64,000 nucleotides of DNA, taken from assembly GCF_013874595.1 (NCBI RefSeq), contig NZ_CP059431.1, positions 1,612,001 to 1,676,000 of the forward strand. Direction: 5' to 3'. The position numbers were made by a program, and so were the translations under genes. This stretch comes from Flavobacterium sp. xlx-214 (GTDB lineage Bacteria > Bacteroidota > Bacteroidia > Flavobacteriales > Flavobacteriaceae). Of this stretch, positions 17,352 to 25,840 are shown piece by piece. How positions within the stretch are numbered: position 1 is the stretch's first letter; each line of letters starts with the position of its first letter. The notes under the pieces were generated by a model that worked only from the letters and a program-made list of their open reading frames with translations, did not search any database and was not told the DNA's origin.

Positions 17352-20165
17352 TTATTTTTTAGCAGATTCTGGTTTTAAAACAGCAATTACGCGGTTTTTG
17401 TTTAAATATTTCTTAGCTACTTCTTGGATATCTTTTGCTGTTAAAGCTTTTAAATTCTTTTCAAATTCTAAAGCTTTTTCTGGGTTTTCTTGATCTGTAT
17501 AAGCATCAGATAAAACATCTAACCAATAATTGTTTTCTTTTAAAGATTTGGTGTAATCTGTCATTTCACCTTCTTTAAATTTATCTAAATCTTTAGCTTC
17601 AGGTCCATTTTGTTGAATTTTTTCTACTTCTTTCAACGTTAATTCAATCAATTTATCAGCACTAGCTGGGTTGGTTGGGTAACCAATGCTAAAGCTATAT
17701 GAACCGTAAGGTAATTTGTTTAAACTACCACGAGCGCTAGCTCCGTAAACGCCTCCTTCTTTTTCTCTTAATTCTTCAATTAATTTAATAGTTAAGATTT
17801 CGCCTAAAGCCTGCATAGCTAAGTTCTCTTTTGCAGAATAAGTAGTTTCACCAGTGTATGAAATTCTTACAGTTGCTTTATCATCATTTCCTTTAAAAAC
17901 TTCTTTTTTGTGAACACCTGTTTTAGCACGTGAACCTGTGTCTTTAAACGTTTCTTTTCTGTTTAAAGCTGGTAGAGAAGCTAAATATTTCTCAGAGAAA
18001 TTCTTTATTTGCTCATCGGTTACATTACCAACAAAGAAAAATTCAAAATCACTTGCATCCGCAAAACGCTCTTTAAACAATTCGTACGCTTTTTTGTAGC
18101 TTGTAGCATCCCAGTCTTTATCGTTTGGAGGGAATGATACATAACGCTCATTATGACCGTACATGAAATCAGAAACTTCTTTTTGGAAGAACATTTCTGG
18201 TTGGGACATCATGTTAGCATAGAACGATTTTGATTTGCTTTTTTCTGATTCGTATGCTTTTTCATCATAATTTAAATCAGTAAAATAAGCATGGATAGAT
18301 TGGAATAAGAATTCTAAATCTTTAGGAGTAGAATTTCCGTACATACCTTCTGTCATTCCACCAACATAAGGAGAAACTCTGTAAAGTTTACCTGTGTTAA
18401 ATTTAGTCAATGCATTTTGATCCATACCTGCAATACCTGCTTGTGGAACTGCACTTGTAGCTAAATTAATAGATTTGTAGGTTTTAGTGTCTAATGCGTT
18501 AAAACCACCAAAACTAGCTGCGCTGAATAAAATTTCATCGTTTTTAAAGTCGGTTTTCTTGTACGTTACTTTAGCACCGTTTGATAATTCAAGAGTTGTA
18601 GTTCCTAATTTATCGTTTTTAGTTGTTTTTGAAATTTTACCAGATTTAACTTCGTTACGAATTAATGATTCTGCAACAACAGCATCTTGGTAAGGAGTAA
18701 TATCTACTTTTGAAACATCTAAAGCAGCTAAAACTTCTTTTTCTGTAGGTGTTTTTAAACCTTCTTTCTCAGGACCCGTTAAAATAATAACTCGGTTTTC
18801 ATCTTTAATGTAAGATTGAATTAAGTTATTGGTTTCTTTTAACGAAATGGTTGGTAATAATTCTTTAACTGTTTTGTACTCAAATTCAATTGAAGGAATA
18901 GCTTCGCCTTTTAAGAAATGTGTTTGATATCTTCCTAAATATGCTGATGAGTTATTTTTATCACGGTCATTATACGCTTTTTCATAGTAAGCTAAATATT
19001 CATTTTTAGCACGATCTAATTCAGATTGTGTAAAACCATATTTACGCGCACGTTCATTTTCAATAGCTAAAACTTTTAATGCTTCTAATTGTTTGTCTTC
19101 AGCTGTCATAGCTCTAGATTGAAACGCTTCTTTGCCACGCCCCATCATACTTCCATGATAACTTCCTGCATAAACAAAAGGAGGAGTAGCATTGTTAGTA
19201 TATTCTTCTAAACGTGCATTTAACATTTGTGAGAACAAGCCTTCAATTAAATCTTGTTTCATATCGCCAATTGTTGTAGTTGGCTTAGGTGTACCTTGAT
19301 CTTTATAGAAAATTTGAACATTTGCCGATGTAGCTTCTTTGTCTGAATTTACTGATACAAATGTTTCTTTGTGATTAGGAATTTCGAATGATTTACGATC
19401 TAATTGTTTGCTTGGATTCTTGTATTTTCCGAAATGACTTTTTACTTTCGCTTCCATTTCGTTCACATCAATATCACCAACAACAATAACTGCCATTAAA
19501 TTAGGACGGTACCAATCTTTATAAAACTGACGAATTTCTTCGTGCTTAAATGTTTCTAAATTTTCTTTTGTACCAATTGGTAAACGGTTTGCATACAAAG
19601 AGTTGTGTAACATTTTAGGAAGATAATTCCTCATCATACGCTCACTTGCACCTAAACGTGTACGGTATTCTTCAATAACAACGCCACGCTCATCATCAAT
19701 ATCTTTTCCTTCTAAATTAGCATTAAAAGCCCAATCTTCAAGAATTTGGAAACCTTTGTCTAATTTAACTGGATCATCAGATGGAATTGGTAAAAAGTAA
19801 ACCGTTTCGTCAAAACTTGTGTAAGCATTTAAATGCTGACCAAATTTCACACCTATACTTTGTAAGTAGTTGATTAACTCGTTTTTAGGAAACGTTTTGG
19901 TTCCGTTAAAAACCATATGCTCTAAAAAGTGTGCTAAACCAACCTGTTTGTCAGTTTCTAAAATAGATCCTGCGTTTAAAACCAAACGTAAATCTACTTT
20001 TTTCTCTGGTTTAGCATTTTTGCGGATGTAATATGTTAAACCGTTTTCAAGTTTACCAATGCGTACATCAGGATCGTTAGGAATGGTTTGATTTAAATCA
20101 GCAACTTGCGCCCATAAAGAAGCAGGCAAAACAAGTAATGCAAGTGTAATTTTTTTAAAATTCAT
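17352..20165 (-). CDS. M16 family metallopeptidase (pitrilysin/insulinase type)
   Basis: A 937-residue exported zinc peptidase with a signal peptide (MNFKKITLALLVLPASLWA, then QVADLNQ). The inverted zinc motif HFLEH (H79, E82, H83) lies in GLAHFLEHMVFNG, and the third ligand is the Glu of DDERGVVIEE at about 159. Two pairs of M16 domains fill the length: the active half at about 30-480 and the inactive half at about 520-930, with the usual GGVYGASARG segment near the end. It probably degrades peptides in the periplasm. It is monocistronic with a strong terminator. Family assignment is firm; the substrate is unknown. Confidence 0.92.
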   Translation of the reverse strand: MNFKKITLALLVLPASLWAQVADLNQTIPNDPDVRIGKLENGLTYYIRKNAKPEKKVDLRLVLNAGSILETDKQVGLAHFLEHMVFNGTKTFPKNELINYLQSIGVKFGQHLNAYTSFDETVYFLPIPSDDPVKLDKGFQILEDWAFNANLEGKDIDDERGVVIEEYRTRLGASERMMRNYLPKMLHNSLYANRLPIGTKENLETFKHEEIRQFYKDWYRPNLMAVIVVGDIDVNEMEAKVKSHFGKYKNPSKQLDRKSFEIPNHKETFVSVNSDKEATSANVQIFYKDQGTPKPTTTIGDMKQDLIEGLFSQMLNARLEEYTNNATPPFVYAGSYHGSMMGRGKEAFQSRAMTAEDKQLEALKVLAIENERARKYGFTQSELDRAKNEYLAYYEKAYNDRDKNNSSAYLGRYQTHFLKGEAIPSIEFEYKTVKELLPTISLKETNNLIQSYIKDENRVIILTGPEKEGLKTPTEKEVLAALDVSKVDITPYQDAVVAESLIRNEVKSGKISKTTKNDKLGTTTLELSNGAKVTYKKTDFKNDEILFSAASFGGFNALDTKTYKSINLATSAVPQAGIAGMDQNALTKFNTGKLYRVSPYVGGMTEGMYGNSTPKDLEFLFQSIHAYFTDLNYDEKAYESEKSKSKSFYANMMSQPEMFFQKEVSDFMYGHNERYVSFPPNDKDWDATSYKKAYELFKERFADASDFEFFFVGNVTDEQIKNFSEKYLASLPALNRKETFKDTGSRAKTGVHKKEVFKGNDDKATVRISYTGETTYSAKENLAMQALGEILTIKLIEELREKEGGVYGASARGSLNKLPYGSYSFSIGYPTNPASADKLIELTLKEVEKIQQNGPEAKDLDKFKEGEMTDYTKSLKENNYWLDVLSDAYTDQENPEKALEFEKNLKALTAKDIQEVAKKYLNKNRVIAVLKPESAKK

Positions 20166-20255
20166 AATTGCTGTTTGTAAGTTTAGCGTAAAAATAGCAT
20201 ATTTATTGTATTATTTAACTTACTATACTATAATATACTGTTAAAATATGAAAAA

Positions 20256-20281
20256 GCGTTTTTTATGTTACTAAAAAACGC
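20256..20281 (-). terminator. Terminator after the CBS-domain gene
   Basis: Ten-base arms (20256-20265, 20272-20281) read as GCGTTTTTTA and its complement, followed on the minus strand by TTTTTC. It lies about 50 bases past the gene. Confidence 0.65.
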
Positions 20282-20331
20282 TCAAAAACATTTAATAATG
20301 ATAATTTTATTATTTGCGAGTAAACAAATAA

Positions 20332-20751
20332 TTATTCATAGTGTTTAAGTAAATAAGTAATAATATCTGTAGTAGTTACAATGCCTACAAGTTGATTTTC
20401 ATAAGTAACAGGTAATGCTCTAAAATCATTTTGAGCAAAAATTTCTGCTACTTCTTTTACACTAGCAAAACTTACAACTGTTGTTATGTTTTTTGTCATA
20501 ACTTGTTCTAGTGTAAACATGTTATACAATGTTGTTGTTATTTGTGTTTCATCATCGCTATAATCAGCTAACGAAGCTTTTAGCAAATCAGAATCACTTA
20601 TAATACCTACAACATTTTTACCTGAAACAATAGGTATATGACGAATTTTATGTTTTTTAAAAAGATCTTCGGCCTTAGATAATGAATCATTTATGTTTAA
20701 TACAACAACATTTTTTGTCATTATAGTTGAAACAGGAACAATTGGTTTCAT
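20332..20751 (-). CDS. CBS domain-containing protein
   Basis: A 139-residue protein made of two CBS motifs only. The first is at about 8-62 (VSTIMTKNVVVLNINDS, RHIPIVSGKNVVGIISDSDLL) and the second at about 82-137 (LEQVMTKNITTVVSFASV, FRALPVTYENQLVGIVTTTDI). CBS pairs bind adenosine nucleotides such as AMP, ATP or SAM and usually regulate a partner. No partner domain is fused here and the gene has its own terminator, so its target cannot be named. Confidence 0.9.
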   Translation of the reverse strand: MKPIVPVSTIMTKNVVVLNINDSLSKAEDLFKKHKIRHIPIVSGKNVVGIISDSDLLKASLADYSDDETQITTTLYNMFTLEQVMTKNITTVVSFASVKEVAEIFAQNDFRALPVTYENQLVGIVTTTDIITYLLKHYE

Positions 20752-20817
20752 GATGAATTATTTTTAGTAAAGATACAAGTGTAGATTAAGGTATGTTATG
20801 ATATTTATCAGTTAAAC

Positions 20818-20849
20818 AAAAAAGACTTTCTTGAGAGAAAGTCTTTTTT
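20818..20849 (-). terminator. Terminator after the aromatic amino acid hydroxylase gene
   Basis: Fourteen-base arms (20818-20831, 20836-20849) around a 4-base loop, with T-rich sequence on the minus strand immediately after the gene. Confidence 0.85.
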
Positions 20850-20851
20850 TA

Positions 20852-22585
20852 TTATAATAAATTTAAACCGTTGGTAATAAGATGTGCTATTTCAGGGCGA
20901 TTGTTTTTTACTTCTAAAAGATGATGCGCGGCTTTTTCATAAAATGGTAATGAATTAATTTTTGCCAATTCTACTATTTCTAATGAAAGCAACCAATCTG
21001 TAGGATGATTTTTTATTAAATCGTCTAAAATCGATTCTAAATGATCAAACGATTTATTGGTTCTGATATCTCTAACTTGTGCATAAAGTTTTTCCAGAGC
21101 AATTCTTTCATCTGTTTTTTTAGCTTTGATGGTTTTTGTTGTAGGAACGTGAGAAATCATATCAAAACTATTAATATCAGCAGGACCTGAGAAAGCAGCT
21201 ACTACTTTTTTACCCACAGCCATATCATAAATACCCCATTCTGGTTGAAAAAGAATAGTATCTTTATGAGTTACAGTACAATTTTTAAAGCTGATTAAAA
21301 TAATTTCGCCTTGTAAGTTTCTTGATCCCGTAATAATTTCACCAGATACTTTAATGTCTCCTTCAAATTCTAATTCTACAAGTTTGCCTTCATATATGTT
21401 ATAGGCTTGTAAATCACGCGGACTCATGTCCTCAATGGCTAAATTGATGTTTTTTAATCGACCAATTGGGCTTCCAAAACCTTCAGAGTGATATTCAATA
21501 CCATGATTTACCAATTCTTTTTCACGATAAGCCAAAGCTGTTTTACCTGTAGTTTGAATATAAACAGGTTTGTTTTCGTTTTCAATTACATTGGTAAAAA
21601 CACCAGAAACCTGTAATCCTGTAGAAAGTTCAATAGTTCCTAAAGCTTTTGAGTTTATCAGTTTTTGAATACCTTGTAAACCGCCCGTGCGCAAAGCCAT
21701 TTTATTAGCAAACTCTTCTAAAACCATGTTTAAATGAGCAAAATCTTGCGTAACATATAATTGAGGTTGTGGTTTGGTAATATCAAAACCTTGATATGCA
21801 GCCTCAATACTATAAGGTAGTTTTTTAACTTTATCAGTCATACACCATTCACTTTCTCCAATAGACGATAATAATCCTGCGCCATAAATTTTAGGATTTT
21901 CAACAGTACTAATCAAACCATACTCAACAGTCCACCAATGTAGATTTCTAATTAAAGCCATTTCCGAAGGCTCGGTTGGTTTTGCTTGTAAATCATCAAC
22001 AGTTTTGCGAATACGAATAAGCTCTGATTCAGGTGTATCTTCAGCTTCTTCTAAAATAGATAATTCACGAATGGCCTCGTAAATTTCATAATCATGAGCC
22101 GATGAAATGGCTTTACAGCCAATTTCGCCAAATCTACGAAGGTATTCAGCATATTCTGGATTAGCGATAATTGGAGCATGACCCGCGCCTTCATGAATAA
22201 TATCTGGAGCAGGTGTGTACTCAATATTTTCTAACTGACGGATATCTGATGCAATAACTAAAACGTTATACGCTTGAAATTCCATGAAAGCATTTGGTGG
22301 AATAAAACCATCAACCGCTACTGCGGCCCAACCAATTTCTTTTAGAATACGATTCATACCATACATACTAGGTATGTTTTCAATAGAAATTCCCGTTTTT
22401 TGCAAACCGTCTATATAAGATGAATGAGCTACTTTTGATAAATAATCGACATTTTTACGCATTACATAACGCCACACTGCTTGATTAATAGGTGTGTAAT
22501 CATCGTAATTTTGAGGTTTAATAAATTGTTTTAAATGTTTAGGTAAACGATTTAATAAAGGATTGCTTTCAAAATGCTCGCTCAT
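20852..22585 (-). CDS. Aromatic amino acid hydroxylase (phenylalanine 4-monooxygenase type)
   Basis: A 577-residue protein. The first about 310 residues are a pterin-dependent aromatic amino acid hydroxylase domain: the iron ligands are H131 and H136 in PDIIHEGAGHAP and E221 in HWWTVEYGL, matching the His-His-Glu triad of phenylalanine hydroxylase. It should convert Phe to Tyr with tetrahydropterin and O2. The other about 265 residues are a beta-rich region (about 315-460) and a helical tail, which the short proteobacterial PhhA lacks; their role is unknown. Long forms of this kind occur in Bacteroidota. There is no regulatory ACT domain. Which aromatic amino acid is preferred cannot be decided from sequence. 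Confidence 0.9.
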   Translation of the reverse strand: MSEHFESNPLLNRLPKHLKQFIKPQNYDDYTPINQAVWRYVMRKNVDYLSKVAHSSYIDGLQKTGISIENIPSMYGMNRILKEIGWAAVAVDGFIPPNAFMEFQAYNVLVIASDIRQLENIEYTPAPDIIHEGAGHAPIIANPEYAEYLRRFGEIGCKAISSAHDYEIYEAIRELSILEEAEDTPESELIRIRKTVDDLQAKPTEPSEMALIRNLHWWTVEYGLISTVENPKIYGAGLLSSIGESEWCMTDKVKKLPYSIEAAYQGFDITKPQPQLYVTQDFAHLNMVLEEFANKMALRTGGLQGIQKLINSKALGTIELSTGLQVSGVFTNVIENENKPVYIQTTGKTALAYREKELVNHGIEYHSEGFGSPIGRLKNINLAIEDMSPRDLQAYNIYEGKLVELEFEGDIKVSGEIITGSRNLQGEIILISFKNCTVTHKDTILFQPEWGIYDMAVGKKVVAAFSGPADINSFDMISHVPTTKTIKAKKTDERIALEKLYAQVRDIRTNKSFDHLESILDDLIKNHPTDWLLSLEIVELAKINSLPFYEKAAHHLLEVKNNRPEIAHLITNGLNLL

Positions 22586-22620
22586 AATTATAATAAGGTT
22601 TAATGCTGATAATTGTTTTT

Positions 22621-22628
22621 CAAAAATA
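22621..22628 (-). promoter_or_regulatory. Promoter -7 element for the hydroxylase gene
   Basis: TATTTTTG on the minus strand, a perfect TAnnTTTG match, 36 bases before the ATG. Confidence 0.55.
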
Positions 22629-22702
22629 CACGAATTTTATGAGTTTTCAAGAAAATAGTAAAATACTCAATATTGTTAAAAGTTATTTTTTTTACTCAAT
22701 TC

Positions 22703-22732
22703 TTGTTTTTTAAAAATTAATTCCTAAATTAG
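22703..22732 (+). promoter_or_regulatory. Promoter of the 22770 lipoprotein gene
   Basis: TTG at 22703-22705 and TAAATTAG at 22725-22732 are separated by exactly 19 bases, the Bacteroidota -33/-7 spacing. The -7 element has one mismatch. Confidence 0.5.
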
Positions 22733-22769
22733 CATTTATAATTTAACAATAAAATAATATAAATCTATT

Positions 22770-23453
22770 ATGAAAAAAGTAATTTTCTCTTTAAAATCAA
22801 TTGCTTTAGTAGCAATGGCTTCAATGGCAATGGTATCTTGTGGTGATGATGAAAAACCAGCGCCACCTCCACCAGCACCAGATACAGAATTAACTGAAAA
22901 TTTTATTCAAGTAAATAATGATCAAGAAGAAATAGTTTATTCTATTTATGCAGTACATACTGACGGAGCGGGTAATGATGCACCAATTAAAGAATATACT
23001 CTTAAGGATGGTACTGTTGTAATTGCTTTTGAATTTATTTCACACAATGGTACTTCTGCTGGAGCTGTTAATTCTGCAACTGCAAATACATTCACAACTA
23101 TTTTAACAAAAGTTAATGTTGACGCAACAGGTGATGATAGATATGAGATGCCGTTTGGTGAAGATGAATCAAAAACTTTATTGGGAGGTTTTAGTACAAA
23201 AATGAATGATACTAGTTATACCTATGCAAATGGAGCTTCTTTTAAACCTACTGCATTGACTTACGCTACCAAAGAAGCAGCGGGTAATATGACTTATACA
23301 CTTGAAGGTACTGATAAAGATGATACATCAATAACTTTAAAAACTAATTTGAATGGCGAAATAGCTGGTTTGTATAGCTTAAATGCTTCTCAAAGTAAAG
23401 GTTTAAATACAGTTTCTAAAAATGTACAACTTTCTAAAAGAAGTTCTTTATAG
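22770..23453 (+). CDS. Uncharacterised lipoprotein
   Basis: A 227-residue lipoprotein I do not recognise. The signal ends in AMVSC, followed by GDDEKP and a proline run (PAPPPPAPD). An acidic cluster right after the lipidated Cys resembles the lipoprotein export signals that place flavobacterial lipoproteins on the cell surface; that is inference. The rest (about 40-227) looks beta-rich with many Thr, Asn and Gly residues and no Cys, consistent with an extracellular beta domain. It is monocistronic between two own signals, a promoter at 22703 and a bidirectional terminator at 23468. Confidence 0.8.
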   Translation: MKKVIFSLKSIALVAMASMAMVSCGDDEKPAPPPPAPDTELTENFIQVNNDQEEIVYSIYAVHTDGAGNDAPIKEYTLKDGTVVIAFEFISHNGTSAGAVNSATANTFTTILTKVNVDATGDDRYEMPFGEDESKTLLGGFSTKMNDTSYTYANGASFKPTALTYATKEAAGNMTYTLEGTDKDDTSITLKTNLNGEIAGLYSLNASQSKGLNTVSKNVQLSKRSSL

Positions 23454-23467
23454 TAATAAATTAAAAC

Positions 23468-23501
23468 AAAAAAAAACTCTGATTAATCAGAGTTTTTTTT
23501 T
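23468..23501. terminator. Bidirectional terminator
   Basis: A perfect 17-base-arm inverted repeat (AAAAACTCTGATT core) with no real loop, between two convergent lipoprotein genes. Confidence 0.85.
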
Positions 23502-23513
23502 GTTTTAATTTAT

Positions 23514-24026
23514 TTAAAGACCAGTTCTTTTTTTCAAAGGAGCTTCAGTTTCTTCTACTGCTTTTTTACCAGCGTCTTGAATTTCAGATTTTGTTTTTAC
23601 AACCTCTTTTTTAACCTCTTCTTTAGCTTTTTCAGTTTTCTTAGCTGTAGTAGTTCCTGTTTTCTTAGCAGTTTCACCAGCTTTTTTAGCAGCAGCGGTA
23701 GCTTCTTCTTTAACTTCTTCTACAGTAGAAATAGCTTCACCTTTTAATGTTGCTAAAGCAGCTTTTGCTTCATTTAATTTTTTAGTAGCAGCTTGTTTTT
23801 CTTCTACAGTTACTGCTTTGTCTAATTCAGCTTGTGCTTCTTTAATTTTAGCCTCTAATGTAGGAACTGTCTCAGCTACTTCTTCTTTAATTTCTTGTAA
23901 AGTGTCTTTAACCTCGTCTGTGATTGAGTCTAATTTAGTTTCTAAATTCTCTTGTGTAGCGTCTTTTTTGCAAGAAGTGAATACTAATCCACCGATTATT
24001 GCTAATGATAAAACGATTTTTTTCAT
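23514..24026 (-). CDS. Lys/Ala/Glu-rich coiled-coil lipoprotein
   Basis: A 170-residue lipoprotein; the signal MKKIVLSLAIIGGLVFTSC is followed by KKD. Residues about 28-100 are predicted coiled coil with acidic heptads (LEAKIKEAQAELDKAV). Residues about 105-160 are a Lys/Ala/Thr/Glu low-complexity tail (AAAKKAGETAKKTGTTTAKK) that resembles histone H1 or Hc1 tails by composition only. A lipidated coiled coil with a basic tail could be a periplasmic spacer or peptidoglycan-binding lipoprotein. No family is assigned. It converges on the 22770 lipoprotein gene. Confidence 0.75.
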   Translation of the reverse strand: MKKIVLSLAIIGGLVFTSCKKDATQENLETKLDSITDEVKDTLQEIKEEVAETVPTLEAKIKEAQAELDKAVTVEEKQAATKKLNEAKAALATLKGEAISTVEEVKEEATAAAKKAGETAKKTGTTTAKKTEKAKEEVKKEVVKTKSEIQDAGKKAVEETEAPLKKRTGL

Positions 24027-24158
24027 AATAAAAATTTTATTTAATTAAGATGCAAAATAAAACAATTTTATTGAGTGTTTTTAAGTTTTTGAAAAAAATG
24101 TTTTTAAATTGAGGTTTTTGCAAATCATTAGTATCTTTACAATAAAGCATTCTTGTAT

Positions 24159-25394
24159 ATGAAAAAGTTTCTGTTTCTTTTTTTAGTTTTTTTCTGTTCT
24201 AGTAAAATTATGGCAGCTAATGATCCTTATTATATAAAATCGGTTGCGTTTCATCAAAATGGAGAATCGTTGGTGCCTATTTTTAAGTTAGGCGAGAATT
24301 TTCAATTTAGTTTTGATGATTTAATAGGAGATGAATCAGACTATTATTTTAAAATTGTTCACTGCACTAGAGATTGGAATGTTTCTGATTTAAAAGTAAC
24401 CGAGTATTTAAGCGGAATGCAAAATACACGTATTGCATCTTATCAAACTTCGTTCAATACATTACAATCGTTTGTTCATTATACATTATCTTTCCCTAAT
24501 CGTAATGCACGTATATTAATATCAGGAAATTATATTATAGAGATTTACAATGTTGATAATGAAAAAGTTTTTGATAGAAGATTTGTTTTGTATGAAGATA
24601 CGGTTCCTGTTGGTGTTGAAATTAAGAAAACTAGAAACTTAGATGTAGCTCCTTTTAAGCAAAACGTATATTTAAATATTGATTTTGGCTCTATGGTTTT
24701 ACAAAATCCTAAGAAAAATGTGAATGTTGTGATGCTTCAAAACGGACAATGGTTTAACGCCAAAACAAATATTAAACCGCAATATGTTTTAGGTTCTCAA
24801 TTTAAATATCAGTATGATACCGAAACAAATTTTTTTGCTGGAAACGAATACTTGTTTTTTGACACAAGTGATATCAGACAAGTAAATAATAATGTAATAA
24901 AAATTACGCAAACCGATTTGTACGATGTTTTTTTATATCCAAAATCGCCATTAAAAGAAAGTAAGTCGTATAGTTTTACGCAAGATGTAAATGGAGCCTT
25001 TAAACCTAGAAATAAATTTAGAGAAAATCCTGATACAGAAGCAGATTATACTTGGGCTTATTTTACGTATACTTTGGATAAATTACCTGCCAATCAAAAA
25101 CTATTTGTAGTTGGTATGTTTAATAACTACCAATTAGGAAACGATTTTGAGTTGAAATACGATGATGATCTTAAAGCCTATAAAGCGGCTGTTTTAATAA
25201 AGCAAGGATTTACCAATTATAAATATGTAATTGCTAAAAATGATGGAACTATTTTGGAAGATTTAAACCCAGATGGTAATTTTTACGAAACCGAAAATGT
25301 TTATCATGTATTGGTTTACTATAAAAATGATGCCGATAGATATGAAAGAATTATTGGTTTAGGTAAAGCCGATAGCAAACTTATTACAAATTAA
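24159..25394 (+). CDS. Type IX secretion system plug protein (DUF5103)
   Basis: A 411-residue exported protein. The ATG at 24159 is preferred to the TTG at 24153 because it begins a normal signal peptide (MKKFLFLFLVFFCSSKIMA, then ANDPYY). The N-terminal domain has the DUF5103 features YYFKIVHCTRDWNVSDL and EYLSGMQNTRI, and the C-terminal part carries FVVGMFNNY. In Flavobacterium johnsoniae the Plug protein binds the SprA translocon and blocks its periplasmic opening until cargo engages. It fits with the two T9SS cargo genes in this window. It stands alone; apaG follows in the same direction with its own promoter. Confidence 0.85.
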   Translation: MKKFLFLFLVFFCSSKIMAANDPYYIKSVAFHQNGESLVPIFKLGENFQFSFDDLIGDESDYYFKIVHCTRDWNVSDLKVTEYLSGMQNTRIASYQTSFNTLQSFVHYTLSFPNRNARILISGNYIIEIYNVDNEKVFDRRFVLYEDTVPVGVEIKKTRNLDVAPFKQNVYLNIDFGSMVLQNPKKNVNVVMLQNGQWFNAKTNIKPQYVLGSQFKYQYDTETNFFAGNEYLFFDTSDIRQVNNNVIKITQTDLYDVFLYPKSPLKESKSYSFTQDVNGAFKPRNKFRENPDTEADYTWAYFTYTLDKLPANQKLFVVGMFNNYQLGNDFELKYDDDLKAYKAAVLIKQGFTNYKYVIAKNDGTILEDLNPDGNFYETENVYHVLVYYKNDADRYERIIGLGKADSKLITN

Positions 25395-25405
25395 AAATTA
25401 ATTCG

Positions 25406-25413
25406 TAAATTTG
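25406..25413 (+). promoter_or_regulatory. Promoter -7 element for apaG
   Basis: TAAATTTG, a perfect TAnnTTTG match, 17 bases before the apaG ATG and just after the plug gene stop. Confidence 0.55.
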
Positions 25414-25430
25414 AGTAAATTATTGAAAAA

Positions 25431-25817
25431 ATGGTTTCACAGATAACAAGAGGAATAAAAATTACTGTAAAAGTTAAGCACTTAGGTAGTAAAAAACATT
25501 TAAGTAATCTTGTGAATATTTTTAATTATGAAATAAGTATCGAAAATCATAGTAACGATGTAGTGCAATTACTGCGTCGTTCTTGGTTAATAAAAGATTC
25601 TTTAAATCACAATGAAGTGGTAGAAGGTGAGGGGGTTATAGGCAAAAAGCCCATTGTAAATCCAAACGAAACTTTTCATTATGAATCTGGTTCTTTTATA
25701 AGAGGATACGCTGGTAGTATGCAAGGATTTTTTACAATGGTAAACTTTTCAACATCGCAGATATTTCATGTTAAAATTCCGTTATTCAATTTAAATGTTC
25801 CTTATTTATTCAATTAA
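25431..25817 (+). CDS. apaG: ApaG domain protein
   Basis: A 128-residue protein covering a single ApaG domain, an immunoglobulin-like fold. Family features are NYEISIENHSNDVVQLLRRSW, VVEGEGVIGKKPIVNPNETFHYESG and GSMQGFFTMV. ApaG was linked genetically to Co/Mg efflux in Salmonella; the biochemical role is unresolved. pruA begins 23 bases downstream on the same strand, so the two may share a transcript. Confidence 0.93.
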   Translation: MVSQITRGIKITVKVKHLGSKKHLSNLVNIFNYEISIENHSNDVVQLLRRSWLIKDSLNHNEVVEGEGVIGKKPIVNPNETFHYESGSFIRGYAGSMQGFFTMVNFSTSQIFHVKIPLFNLNVPYLFN

Positions 25818-25840
25818 AAAATATACAATAAATTTAACTT

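Noticed and set aside
18487-18693. Short ORFs opposite long genes throughout the window (example given)
   Set aside because: They are antisense shadows without family features, promoters or sensible starts.
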